27,863 bases of DNA from Haloferacaceae archaeon (GTDB lineage: Archaea > Halobacteriota > Halobacteria > Halobacteriales > Haloferacaceae), in contig PWFE01000156.1 in NCBI GenBank assembly GCA_003554115.1, forward strand, positions 1 through 27,863, given 5' to 3'. The translations under genes and the position numbers were made by a program. Position 1 is the first letter of the stretch; every line of letters starts with the position of its first letter. Below, one piece after another: positions 8,210 to 15,671 of this stretch. Below the pieces are notes generated by a model, which did no database searches, was not told where the DNA came from, and was given only the letters and a program-made list of their open reading frames with translations.

Positions 8210-9424
8210 ATGCGACGAGCACTCAGCCAGACCCGCCTTCGCCTTGCGGTCGTTGTCTGGGCGGTGCTCGTCTCCCAAGTGTTGGTGTATCCGGGCCTTG
8301 ACGGACTGCTCGTCGCACTCGGGGCGGCCGGCGAGATCCAAGCCGGCATGTGGTTTCTGCTCGCCGAGTTCGGAGCCTTCGTCGCCTTCGCGGTCGTCTG
8401 GGGGGCAGCCAGTGACGCGTTAGGTCGACGGACGCCCCTAGTGGTCGCCGGCGCGGTGGGTGGGGCAGTCAGCTACCTCGTTTTGACGCTGTTGCCAACG
8501 CTCGGCTTTGGATTCCACGGCGCGCTCGTCGTGCGTGCGGTGGGTGGGGCGTTCAGCATTGGCGCGTTTTCGCTGGCGATCACGATGCTGATGGATCTTT
8601 CGGGCGGCAACGGCCGCAACATGGGCGCGGCGGGTATCGCCATCGGGCTCGGGGCTGCACTCGGTTCTGTCCTTGGCGGCCAACTCTCGACGGTCGACCC
8701 CTTTGGACCGATCTATGCGGGCGCGGCGGTGCTGGCGGCTGGTGGGCTGCTGGCCGGGACGATCGACGAGACGGCCGCACCGACGGGATCCGACCCCACC
8801 CGTGGGTTCCGCGCCGCCGTCAGCACGCTTCGGGCGCGGCCATCGCTCGGCGTCCCCTATGCGTTCGGCTTCGTCGACCGACTCACCGCGGGCTTCTTCT
8901 CGCTCGTCGGCGTCTTTTATTTCGGCGAGGTGTTCGGTCTCGACGCTGCTGGCGTCGGCATCGCGCTGGCGATGTTCTTTCTGCCGTTCGCGTTGTTGCA
9001 GTATCCGCTTGGCTCGCTGTCTGACCGAATCGGGCGGTTCGTCCCGGTTGTCGGTGGCTCGATTGGCTACGGGCTGGCGATTGTCGGGGTCGGCCTCGCC
9101 TGGCGCGTCGAGGTGGCGATGGGGATGATGGCCGTCGTCGGCATCTCAGGGGCGTTTGTCGCGCCGGCGACGATGGCGCTGGTGACCGATCTGGTTGAGC
9201 CGGGCGAGCGCGGCGTGGCGATGGGTGGGTTCAACGTCTTCGGAAGCTTGGGCTTTCTATCTGGCTTCGTGATCGGCGGTGTGGTCGGCTCCACAACCGA
9301 CTATCTGACGGCGTTTCTGGTTGTTGGAGGATTGGAGATCGCTATCGCGCTGCTCGCGCTGCCGGCGGTTCGTCGACTGGCGCGGGCCCAAGCTGATTCG
9401 GTGGTCGAACCGGCAGTTGAGTAA
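8210..9424 (+). CDS. MFS transporter (12-TM, DHA1-like)
   Basis: A 404-aa integral membrane carrier with two six-helix halves. The loop 2-3 signature appears as SDALGRRTPLV and its second-half copy as LSDRIGRFVPV. Members export drugs or small metabolites by cation antiport; the substrate cannot be read from sequence. The ATG lies about 26 bases after a TATA-like CCTATTTTC (8178-8186), so it has its own promoter even though it follows the P19-like gene closely. Its TAA abuts the stop codon of msrA on the other strand. Confidence 0.9.
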   Translation: MRRALSQTRLRLAVVVWAVLVSQVLVYPGLDGLLVALGAAGEIQAGMWFLLAEFGAFVAFAVVWGAASDALGRRTPLVVAGAVGGAVSYLVLTLLPTLGFGFHGALVVRAVGGAFSIGAFSLAITMLMDLSGGNGRNMGAAGIAIGLGAALGSVLGGQLSTVDPFGPIYAGAAVLAAGGLLAGTIDETAAPTGSDPTRGFRAAVSTLRARPSLGVPYAFGFVDRLTAGFFSLVGVFYFGEVFGLDAAGVGIALAMFFLPFALLQYPLGSLSDRIGRFVPVVGGSIGYGLAIVGVGLAWRVEVAMGMMAVVGISGAFVAPATMALVTDLVEPGERGVAMGGFNVFGSLGFLSGFVIGGVVGSTTDYLTAFLVVGGLEIAIALLALPAVRRLARAQADSVVEPAVE

Positions 9425-9973
9425 TCAGTGGACGGGCTGGTCTTTGAGCCGATCGGCGAACTGCTCGCGGACTTTCTCGAGTTTTGGTGGGATGTGGAAC
9501 GAACAGTACGCCTGGTTCGGGTTCTTTTCGTAGTAGTCCTGGTGTTTGGCTTCGGCCACATAAAACGTCTCCAGGCCTTCGAGTTCGGTGACGATCTCGT
9601 CGTCGTAAACGCCCTCGGCTTCGAGTTCCGCAATAAACGCCTCGGCCTGCTCGTGCTGCTCGTCGTCGTGGCTCAGAATAATCGACCGGTACTGCGTGCC
9701 GACGTCCGGTCCCTGGCGGTTGAGCTGGGTCGGATCGTGGACGGTAAAAAAGACCTCCAAGAGGTCGACGTAGCTCACCACGTCTGGATCGTACTCGATC
9801 TGGACGACCTCGGCGTGGCCGGTCTGGCCTGAGCAGACGGCTCGATAGCTCGGGTCCGGCGTTTCGCCGCCAGCATAGCCGGAGGTGACGCTGTCGACGC
9901 CGTTCAGTTCTTTAAATGGGGCTTCGATACACCAGAAACAGCCGCCGCCGAACGTCGCGTTTGCCGTGGACAT
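9425..9973 (-). CDS. msrA: Peptide-methionine (S)-S-oxide reductase
   Basis: A 182-aa enzyme that reduces methionine-S-sulfoxide in proteins. The catalytic motif GGGCFWC (9-15) has the nucleophilic C12, and the family blocks GYAGG, GHAEVVQIEYDP, FFTVHDPTQLNRQGPDVGTQYRS (in part) and YCSFHIPPK are all present. No signal peptide, so cytosolic. No MsrB domain is fused. A TATA-like TCTTAG element lies about 26 bases upstream of the ATG. Convergent with the MFS gene with no bases between the stops. Confidence 0.96.
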   Translation of the reverse strand: MSTANATFGGGCFWCIEAPFKELNGVDSVTSGYAGGETPDPSYRAVCSGQTGHAEVVQIEYDPDVVSYVDLLEVFFTVHDPTQLNRQGPDVGTQYRSIILSHDDEQHEQAEAFIAELEAEGVYDDEIVTELEGLETFYVAEAKHQDYYEKNPNQAYCSFHIPPKLEKVREQFADRLKDQPVH

Positions 9974-10032
9974 ACCCCCAGTACGGCCGCCAGCGGCTAA
10001 GACCCTGCGGAGTCGGTGATCAACATATCGGG

Positions 10033-10038
10033 TTTATA
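10033..10038 (+). promoter_or_regulatory. Orphan TATA element
   Basis: TTTATA sits in the gap between msrA and the methyltransferase gene, pointing right, where no annotated gene follows. It lies 29 bases (centre to A) before the ATG of a 20-codon ORF. Confidence 0.45.
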
Positions 10039-10064
10039 TTCACTGTACAGACACGAACAGACGA

Positions 10065-10127
10065 ATGACACCGAGACGAAGAGTTGCGCTCGCCGTCTTC
10101 CTCGTCGACTCCTCTCGCCGAAAGTAA
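10065..10127 (+). CDS. Possible leaderless micro-ORF, 20 aa
   Basis: ATG to TAA encodes 20 residues: MTPRRR, a short hydrophobic stretch (VALAVFLV), then DSSRRK. The case rests on the TATA element at 10033-10038 at the correct distance. Composition does not prove coding, and the same promoter could instead make a noncoding RNA running antisense into the 3' end of the methyltransferase gene. The remainder of the 9974-10157 gap shows only the msrA promoter. Confidence 0.3.
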   Translation: MTPRRRVALAVFLVDSSRRK

Positions 10128-10157
10128 CCAGAGCAGGTAACCGACCCCTAACGACGA

Positions 10158-11615
10158 TCAAACGCCGGATACCGCGTCAGCGACCGTTTCGCTGTCGACG
10201 ACCAAGTTGTACGCCTCGTTGTCGTCGTTCCAAAGAACAAGGATGTTCTCGAACTCCAAAACGGCTCCGTACGGTGCGTCGGCCAAATCACGGTTGAGAC
10301 CAGACTCCTTTGTGAGCACGGCGTAGTGGTCGACCTGCTGGCTGCCGTCGCCGATCAAAAACAGTGGATTGTCGCCCTCGCTCAGGTTGTGGCTGAGCTT
10401 GACCGCTAAGAGGTTGATGCGTTCGGTGACATGCTCGTCCATCGAAGCCATCGGGGCGTGGCGTTTTCGGGTTGCTCGGAACGGATACCGACGTTCGCCG
10501 TCTGTCCGCAGGAGGCTGTAGGCAAACTGGACGTCGACATTCACAAACGTTCCCGGCTCATGGGCGGGTTCGTCGCCTGATCGACCCTCATCAAGTCGAC
10601 GCTGAAACGGTGGGACGGCGAGATCATCACGAACGTCGAACGACCACCCGCGGTCATCGGGGGCCTTGCCCTCCCAGAGTCGGAGCGTTGGCGCGTAAAT
10701 CGTCACGTCGCTGTCTGGCGGCGCAACTTTGCGTTCAATCTCCCGGAGGCCGGTTGCGGTTTCGAGATCTGCGGGTTCGAGCGCGAGGATCGTCCCGTCG
10801 TCAGCAAGTAACTCAAGACTCTCGTCGACGACGGCCACTGGATCGTTGAGTTCGTTGAGCACGTTACCGAAACAGAGCAGATCAAACGTTTCGGTCGGTT
10901 CGTCGGCCAGATACGCCTCAATGGTGGTTTGGTTGATCGTCGACCGGAAGTTCTGGGCGGTCTCGTCCAGCATCTTTTCGAGCACGTCGGCGGAGGCACT
11001 CGGCTCAATAGCGTGGTATTCAACAAGCGCGGCCTCGGGATCGAACTCGGTTGTTTCGGGCGTGCCGTACAGATAATCGTGTAACCCGAGTGCGGGACCA
11101 CCGGAGCCCGCACCGACATCCAGCACACGCAGGGTTCGATCCAGCAAGCCGCGTTCGGCCAGCGTATCGAGGACGTGGCCAACTGCGGCGTAGTAGTCTG
11201 GCAGATGGTAGATGGCGTAGCCGAGCGCGGCAGTCTCGTCGTAGTCAACCGGCGCGCCGGCGAAGTAGTCTTCTTTTAACTGGCTGATCGCCTCGCGGAG
11301 CTGGCGTCCCGACTCGCCGCGATGCCAGTTCGCGCCGTAGGCTCTGACTAACTGGTCTTCGAGCGCAAAACTGTAGGCATCTGGAAAGGCCGTAGGCTGC
11401 CAGTCTGTGTATTCGGCTGGTCCATCCGTAACGGGGACGAACGTGCCATCCTCGCGTTCGACGAGTCCCAGATCAAAGGCTTCCTCGCGAAGCGTCTGTT
11501 TAACAACCGCCGGGTGGGGTTGGCCCTCGATGTACTCACAAATTTCTTCGGGATCGATCGGTCGGACCTCCCGGAGATAGTTTGCGTTCGAGCGGACGGC
11601 CTCGCGGTCGATCAC
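10158..11615 (-). CDS. Rsm22-like class I SAM-dependent methyltransferase
   Basis: A 485-aa cytosolic protein. Residues 15-65 look like a small helical/winged N-terminal domain. The stretch YHLPDYYAAVGHVLDTL (136-152) followed by LRVLDVGAGSGGP (162-174, SAM motif I) is the Rsm22/METTL17 arrangement, and LLCFGNVLNELND is motif IV-like. The C-terminal third (VQFAYSLLRTDG, VKLSHNL, FENILVLWNDD) is probably an RNA-binding barrel. Rsm22 proteins act on or assemble with the small ribosomal subunit. The Cys cluster of the family is absent here. Start ATG overlaps the tyrA stop by four bases (ATGA), so the two are co-translated. Confidence 0.75.
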   Translation of the reverse strand: MIDREAVRSNANYLREVRPIDPEEICEYIEGQPHPAVVKQTLREEAFDLGLVEREDGTFVPVTDGPAEYTDWQPTAFPDAYSFALEDQLVRAYGANWHRGESGRQLREAISQLKEDYFAGAPVDYDETAALGYAIYHLPDYYAAVGHVLDTLAERGLLDRTLRVLDVGAGSGGPALGLHDYLYGTPETTEFDPEAALVEYHAIEPSASADVLEKMLDETAQNFRSTINQTTIEAYLADEPTETFDLLCFGNVLNELNDPVAVVDESLELLADDGTILALEPADLETATGLREIERKVAPPDSDVTIYAPTLRLWEGKAPDDRGWSFDVRDDLAVPPFQRRLDEGRSGDEPAHEPGTFVNVDVQFAYSLLRTDGERRYPFRATRKRHAPMASMDEHVTERINLLAVKLSHNLSEGDNPLFLIGDGSQQVDHYAVLTKESGLNRDLADAPYGAVLEFENILVLWNDDNEAYNLVVDSETVADAVSGV

Positions 11616-12370
11616 TGGAGTCGCTCCCGGCTCTCGGTATTGATGTTAGCCTGTGCTTGTTTATATAGGTCGACGAACGTCTCGTCGTCAGCGTTGGCAA
11701 TCCGTTCGGCGGCCTCGGCGACTGCCTCCGCGCCCGCGAAGGTCGACTGAATCTCCGCGTAGACGCCAGCATCACCCTCTGTGACTGTAGTTGCCACGTC
11801 TTCAAGTTGTGCGGAGACGGGGGTAGCAAACTCCTCGCGGACCGAGTCGGCGGCCAACGCGTAGGCCAACACGGCGGGGTGGGCGCTGGCCTGGACGGTT
11901 TCCATCGCCTCGTCGTGTTCGTCGGTTGTCGTCTCGAAGACCGTGTTGCCAGCCTCGCGCATTGCCTCGCGGATTGATGTGAGCCGGGGTCCGTCCTTGG
12001 CAGTGACGACCGCAACATTGCCGGGCACTCGTGGCGGCGCGAACAGTGGGTGGAAGCTTGCGCGCTCGCAGTCGGGTGCGTGTTCGGCCATCGCCGCCAG
12101 TGGGTCAGCCATCACACCCGAAACATCGAAGATGGCCTCTGTGGCACACTCGGCGTAGGTTTCGACAGCCGCAGGAATAGCCGACATCGGGACAGCCAGA
12201 CAAACGACATCAAATAACTCGTCAGTTGCTGGCGGGACGCGCCGGGCCTCGCGGGCGGCCGCGGCGTCGGCAGCCACCGCGGAATCAGCATCGCAAAACG
12301 CAACGTCGGCCGAAACGGTGTCGGCCACCCACCGACCCATTTCACCGGCTCCGACGACGAGTAACTTCAT
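11612..12370 (-). CDS. tyrA: Prephenate dehydrogenase
   Basis: A 252-aa NAD(P)-dependent enzyme of tyrosine biosynthesis. The N-terminal Rossmann motif is VVGAGEMGRW (5-14), followed by DVVCLAVPMSAIP (54-66) and the FDVSGVMADP block (about 90-99), and ASFHPLFAPP with the conserved catalytic-region His. Length fits the compact archaeal TyrA without chorismate mutase or ACT domains. A TATA-like CCTTTTGAG about 27 bases upstream of the ATG supports the start. Forms an operon with the downstream methyltransferase gene through a four-base overlap. Confidence 0.9.
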   Translation of the reverse strand: MKLLVVGAGEMGRWVADTVSADVAFCDADSAVAADAAAAREARRVPPATDELFDVVCLAVPMSAIPAAVETYAECATEAIFDVSGVMADPLAAMAEHAPDCERASFHPLFAPPRVPGNVAVVTAKDGPRLTSIREAMREAGNTVFETTTDEHDEAMETVQASAHPAVLAYALAADSVREEFATPVSAQLEDVATTVTEGDAGVYAEIQSTFAGAEAVAEAAERIANADDETFVDLYKQAQANINTESRERLQ

Positions 12371-12411
12371 AATCGCTCTTTCGCTCGATGTCTCAAAAGG
12401 GGTTCGATGCC

Positions 12412-12771
12412 TCAGGCGATGGCGTCAAACCGGAGTGACTCACTCGGCACCGTTTCGCCTGTATGATCGATAATCGTCTCGAAATGCAGACGGATCGACT
12501 GAAGGTCGACCGGTTCGTCGAACTGGACGTCGAACAGCGCGGTTGGCTCGGTGATGTGACGGGCTTCGCCAGCCATGTCGACGGCACGCGCGCGGACGGC
12601 CTGCGAGCCCGTTCCACCCTCAACGACTTCGAAAAACTGTTCGAGTGCGCCGGCGCTGACGGCGGCGATGTTGCCGCCGGTGCAACTGACGCGAGCAGTG
12701 TACTTTTGGACGCCCTCGGGGCTGGCGTCGACGACGACGCGGACCCCACTGGCTCGATCTGCAGTGCTCAT
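12412..12771 (-). CDS. Conserved-looking haloarchaeal protein of unknown function, 119 aa
   Basis: I do not recognise a named family. The protein is acidic and soluble, with predicted beta strands: VRVVVDASPEG, KYTARVSC, a SAGALEQFFEVVEGG helix and a C-terminal strand region ending RFDAIA. Two short Thr/Glu-rich turns separate DVQFDEPVDL and IRLHFET. The ATG at 12771 was chosen because the frame further upstream has non-coding-like composition. A good TATA (TATAATA on the minus strand, 12832-12838) lies about 64 bases upstream, giving a leader of roughly 40 bases that includes an eight-codon ORF. It ends 41 bases before tyrA on the same strand. Confidence 0.75.
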   Translation of the reverse strand: MSTADRASGVRVVVDASPEGVQKYTARVSCTGGNIAAVSAGALEQFFEVVEGGTGSQAVRARAVDMAGEARHITEPTALFDVQFDEPVDLQSIRLHFETIIDHTGETVPSESLRFDAIA

Positions 12772-12849
12772 ACGTATGTGTTCAGGCCGATCATCCTGTG
12801 GCTTTCGACTTTGCTGATCAGTTGCCGTCTTATTATACGAACTCACAGT

Positions 12850-12930
12850 GGACAGCCCTGTGCACAAATGCACAGCAACCGCTGTGTTATCACCATAACA
12901 TGAAAAGAAAAGACACAGGGCTGGTTGTCC
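12850..12930. repeat. Nested inverted repeats in intergenic DNA
   Basis: GGACAGCCCTGTG at 12850-12862 faces CACAGGGCTGGTTGTCC at 12914-12930, pairing except for a small bulge. Inside the left part, CTGTGCA (12858-12864) and TGCACAG (12869-12875) form a perfect 7-bp hairpin with loop CAAA. The two structures share bases, so they are alternatives. The DNA lies between two leftward genes, within a 216-base gap. Confidence 0.55.
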
Positions 12931-12945
12931 GGGTACCGATTCGCT

Positions 12946-12965
12946 GAGTGCCCTGTTTTGCACTC
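12946..12965. repeat. Small inverted repeat, possible 3' hairpin of the winged-helix gene
   Basis: GAGTGC (12946-12951) and GCACTC (12960-12965) form a 6-bp stem with an 8-base loop, 22 bases beyond the stop of the leftward winged-helix gene. There is no T run on the transcribed strand afterwards, so termination is not shown. Confidence 0.35.
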
Positions 12966-12987
12966 GGAAAACCGCCCCTACACCGAA

Positions 12988-13227
12988 TTATGCTACCACA
13001 GGGGTTTTTTTGGGCGCGGTATATTCGGCGGGTTGGTAGTACTCACCACGGTGGGTCAGGTAGCCGTCTTCGCAGAGTCCGTCAAGAAAGGCGTCGACGA
13101 TCAGATACGAGATCCGCACATCGAATCTGTAGTCTATCGCACGGCGGATGTATGTCTTGTGGACGGCGTCGTCAGCCGTTTTAATCTCGGTGAGGATCAG
13201 CTGCTCAATCCGGCAGTGTTCGGGCAT
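12988..13227 (-). CDS. Small winged-helix-like protein, 79 aa
   Basis: The protein starts MPEHCRIEQLILTEIKTADD, continues with a YIRRAIDYRFDVRISYLIVDAF helical pair (in part) and ends with DGLCEDGYLTHRGEYYQPA, which looks like the wing of a winged-helix domain. I infer a small DNA-binding or adaptor protein; the family is not recognised. The ATG at 13227 lies 28 bases downstream of a TATA-like CTTATTT (13252-13258), and a TTG one codon earlier is less likely. Seven A residues near the 3' end (complement of 13005-13011) encode the PKK segment and are a possible slippage point. Confidence 0.65.
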   Translation of the reverse strand: MPEHCRIEQLILTEIKTADDAVHKTYIRRAIDYRFDVRISYLIVDAFLDGLCEDGYLTHRGEYYQPAEYTAPKKTPVVA

Positions 13228-13472
13228 CAATTACTGGTACAGACCGGGGCGAAATAAGTGTACTCTGATTCGAAATCGAGTGAACAACTGGCGATACATT
13301 TCAATCACTCAACAGCAAGTCAGCGGGAGTTGGATCACCCAACGGTAGTGGGTTGCCGAACGGCGTTAACGTGGTTGTGTAACATGTCGACCGATGAAAT
13401 AACTCAGAGAGCGGTTTTATCAGGGTGCGGCGGCCCCATCGATTTATCATGTGAGCCGTCGTCGACCCCTAT
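13228..13472. other. Divergent intergenic region before the SDR gene
   Basis: About 245 bases. It holds the winged-helix promoter on the left and, for the SDR gene, TTTATCA (13442-13448), about 28 bases before its ATG. A 30-codon frame from ATG at 13384 ends in TGA overlapping the SDR start, possibly by chance. GTTGG/CCAAC at about 13329-13343 is a weak 5-bp inverted repeat. Confidence 0.4.
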
Positions 13473-14177
13473 ATGACAGCCACATTTGATTTCACGGGTC
13501 GAGTTGCAGTCGTCACCGGCAGTTGCGGCGCGCTCGGCAGTGCCGTCGTCGAGGAGTTCGTTGAAGCCGGAGCCAGCGTTGCCGCCTGTGATATAATCGA
13601 CATCGACAGCGAGGACTCACAGCTTGACCCCCACGAGCGAGTGACCTTTTATCAGGCTGATTTCACCGACGAGGAGGCGGTCGAAGCAACAATCCAGCAA
13701 GTGCTCAACGAGTATAGCCGGATCGACTTTCTGTTAAATATTGCAGGTACGTGGCGCGGCGGCGAGCCACTCGAAGACACACCTGTGAGTCAGTTCGATA
13801 TGCTGTTCGATGTTAACCTCAAAACCATGTTTTTGGCCTCGAAACACGCCCTACCCGAGTTACAGCAGACTGGCGGGGCAATCGTGAGTGTGTCCGCACG
13901 GTCGGGTCTTGAGGGCGGCGAGGGCGACGGGATCTACCGGTCGACGAAAGCCAGTGTGAAAATCCTGACCGAGACGATTGCCAAAGAGAACCTCGGGAGC
14001 GTGCGGGCCAACTGCGTGCTGCCGAGCGTACTGGATACGCCGATGAACCGCGAGATGATGAGCCCCTCCGACGAGTGGGTCGAGCCCTCGGAGGTCGCTC
14101 GCGTCATGCAGTTCCTCTGTTCGGATGCCGCTGAGGTCACCAGTGGCGCGGCGGTGCCCGTCTACGGCGAGGCCTAA
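13473..14177 (+). CDS. Short-chain dehydrogenase/reductase (SDR)
   Basis: A 234-aa cytosolic NAD(P)-dependent oxidoreductase of the classical SDR type. The nucleotide-binding motif is VVTGSCGALGS near residues 14-24, NIAG is the strand-4 motif, the Ser of VSVSARSG and the IYRSTKAS segment give the catalytic Ser and YxxxK pair, and the C-terminus ends with the usual SGAAVPVYGEA block. The glycine motif has Ala where FabG-like enzymes usually have the second Gly. The substrate could be a 3-oxoacyl thioester or another alcohol; sequence does not decide. It is convergent with the SNF transporter gene, 20 bases apart. Confidence 0.92.
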   Translation: MTATFDFTGRVAVVTGSCGALGSAVVEEFVEAGASVAACDIIDIDSEDSQLDPHERVTFYQADFTDEEAVEATIQQVLNEYSRIDFLLNIAGTWRGGEPLEDTPVSQFDMLFDVNLKTMFLASKHALPELQQTGGAIVSVSARSGLEGGEGDGIYRSTKASVKILTETIAKENLGSVRANCVLPSVLDTPMNREMMSPSDEWVEPSEVARVMQFLCSDAAEVTSGAAVPVYGEA

Positions 14178-14197
14178 AGAAAACGCAGTCTCGTGGT

Positions 14198-15529
14198 TCA
14201 GAAGAACGTCGACTGCAGGAACTCGTAGTACTCGATAACGGCGAGCGCGAGCGTAATTAGCAACACTGGCGGAACGAAATACCGGACCGTTGCAAGCCAG
14301 AAGCCACCGAACCAACTGGCAGAGCGACCTTTTTGAATCTCCTCGCGCGCGTCGCTTGCATACACCCACCCGATGAACAGCGACATCAGCAGTCCACCGA
14401 GAATCAGCAGGATGTTGTTGGCGAACAGGTCGTAGGCATCGAGATAGTTCAGATCGAGCGCGGTTGGGATACCCAGCACGAAGATGACGACCGCAAGCCC
14501 AATCGAGGCAGGTGCGCGCTCGATGTCGAAGCGGTCGACCACGAACGAGACGACTACCTCGAAAATGCTGAACGCACTCGACAGTGCGGCCAAAAGCAGC
14601 ATGAAGAAGAACACCGCGCCGATGAGATTCCCGGCCGGGAGTTCAGCGAACGCACCAGCGAGACTGATGAAAATCGCTCCTGCACCGCCGTCACCAGGTG
14701 TGATGCCCTGGGTAAAGAGGAACGGAAACACCACGAGACCGGCCAGAATTGCAATCGCCGTATCAATACCGACAATCAAGCCCGTATCAGACAACAGGTT
14801 GCGATCTTCGCCGATATATGAAGCGTAGGTGACCATCACACCCATTCCCAGCGAAAGGGTGAAAAACGCCTGGCCCGCCGCTGCGGGCAGCACCTCGACA
14901 GCGTCCGCAAGCAGCGTCGACGTATCTGGATACAGATAGTACTGGTAGGCTTCGGTTGCACCGCTGAGTGTCGAGCCGTAGATTGCCAAGCCAACGAGCA
15001 GGATAATCACGCTAGGGACCATCACTGTTGCTGCCCTTTCAAGGCCATTTCGCACACCGAGTGCGACAATGCCGGCGACAAGAGCCATAAACAACGCGTG
15101 GAACGCGATTGCGCCGGTTCCAGAGGCCGTCTCCACGAAGAATACCTCAGCGTCTCCACCAGCACTGTAGCCGCCCGAGAGCCCCGCAATCAGGTACTGG
15201 ATCACCCAGCCACCAACGACACTATAGTATGACAGAATAATGAACCCTGCAAGCGCACCGACAGCACCGGCAATTTTCCACTGGGAGTGGTTGAGTTCGG
15301 TGAACGCACCGATTGGATTACGGTTCGAGCGTCGACCGATGACGAACTCGACGAGCAGTACCGGAATACCGATCAACAAGACGAGGGCAAGATACACCAC
15401 GAGAAACGCCGCCCCGCCGGATTCACCCGTCAGGAATGGAAACCGCCAGATGTTCCCGAGTCCCACTGCGCTGCCGACAGCGGCGAGAATGAATCCTATG
15501 CGTGTTGCCCACGTTGCTCGAACATCCAT
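14198..15529 (-). CDS. Sodium-dependent symporter, SNF (neurotransmitter:sodium) family
   Basis: A 443-aa integral membrane protein with about 12 helices of the LeuT fold. The first helix carries GSAVGLGNIWRFPFL (about residues 19-33), whose unwound stretch binds Na+ and substrate in the family, followed by ESGGAAFLVVY. Bacterial members take up amino acids; the substrate here is unknown. ATG at 15529 was chosen over upstream codons because it begins the conserved MDVRATWATR N-terminus and lies 25 bases from a strong TATA. Divergent from the sensor kinase gene. Confidence 0.94.
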   Translation of the reverse strand: MDVRATWATRIGFILAAVGSAVGLGNIWRFPFLTGESGGAAFLVVYLALVLLIGIPVLLVEFVIGRRSNRNPIGAFTELNHSQWKIAGAVGALAGFIILSYYSVVGGWVIQYLIAGLSGGYSAGGDAEVFFVETASGTGAIAFHALFMALVAGIVALGVRNGLERAATVMVPSVIILLVGLAIYGSTLSGATEAYQYYLYPDTSTLLADAVEVLPAAAGQAFFTLSLGMGVMVTYASYIGEDRNLLSDTGLIVGIDTAIAILAGLVVFPFLFTQGITPGDGGAGAIFISLAGAFAELPAGNLIGAVFFFMLLLAALSSAFSIFEVVVSFVVDRFDIERAPASIGLAVVIFVLGIPTALDLNYLDAYDLFANNILLILGGLLMSLFIGWVYASDAREEIQKGRSASWFGGFWLATVRYFVPPVLLITLALAVIEYYEFLQSTFF

Positions 15530-15550
15530 ATGGCGACCTAGTAGTTCAGG

Positions 15551-15560
15551 TATATAATAA
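15551..15560 (-). promoter_or_regulatory. TATA element of the SNF transporter gene
   Basis: TTATTATATA on the minus strand is centred about 25 bases before the ATG at 15529, which supports that start and a leaderless transcript. Confidence 0.6.
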
Positions 15561-15671
15561 TTCGCGAAACAACTATGTATCGATAGAGCTGAACAGTTGG
15601 GCGAAAATTCAACTACGATGATGTTTTTCAGCAACGTTTACATAGGCGACTAGAGTCATATATGCCAGAGA

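Noticed and set aside
13384..13476. 30-codon ORF overlapping the SDR start
   Set aside because: The SDR gene has its own TATA-like element inside this frame, so the ORF is probably not transcribed in full.
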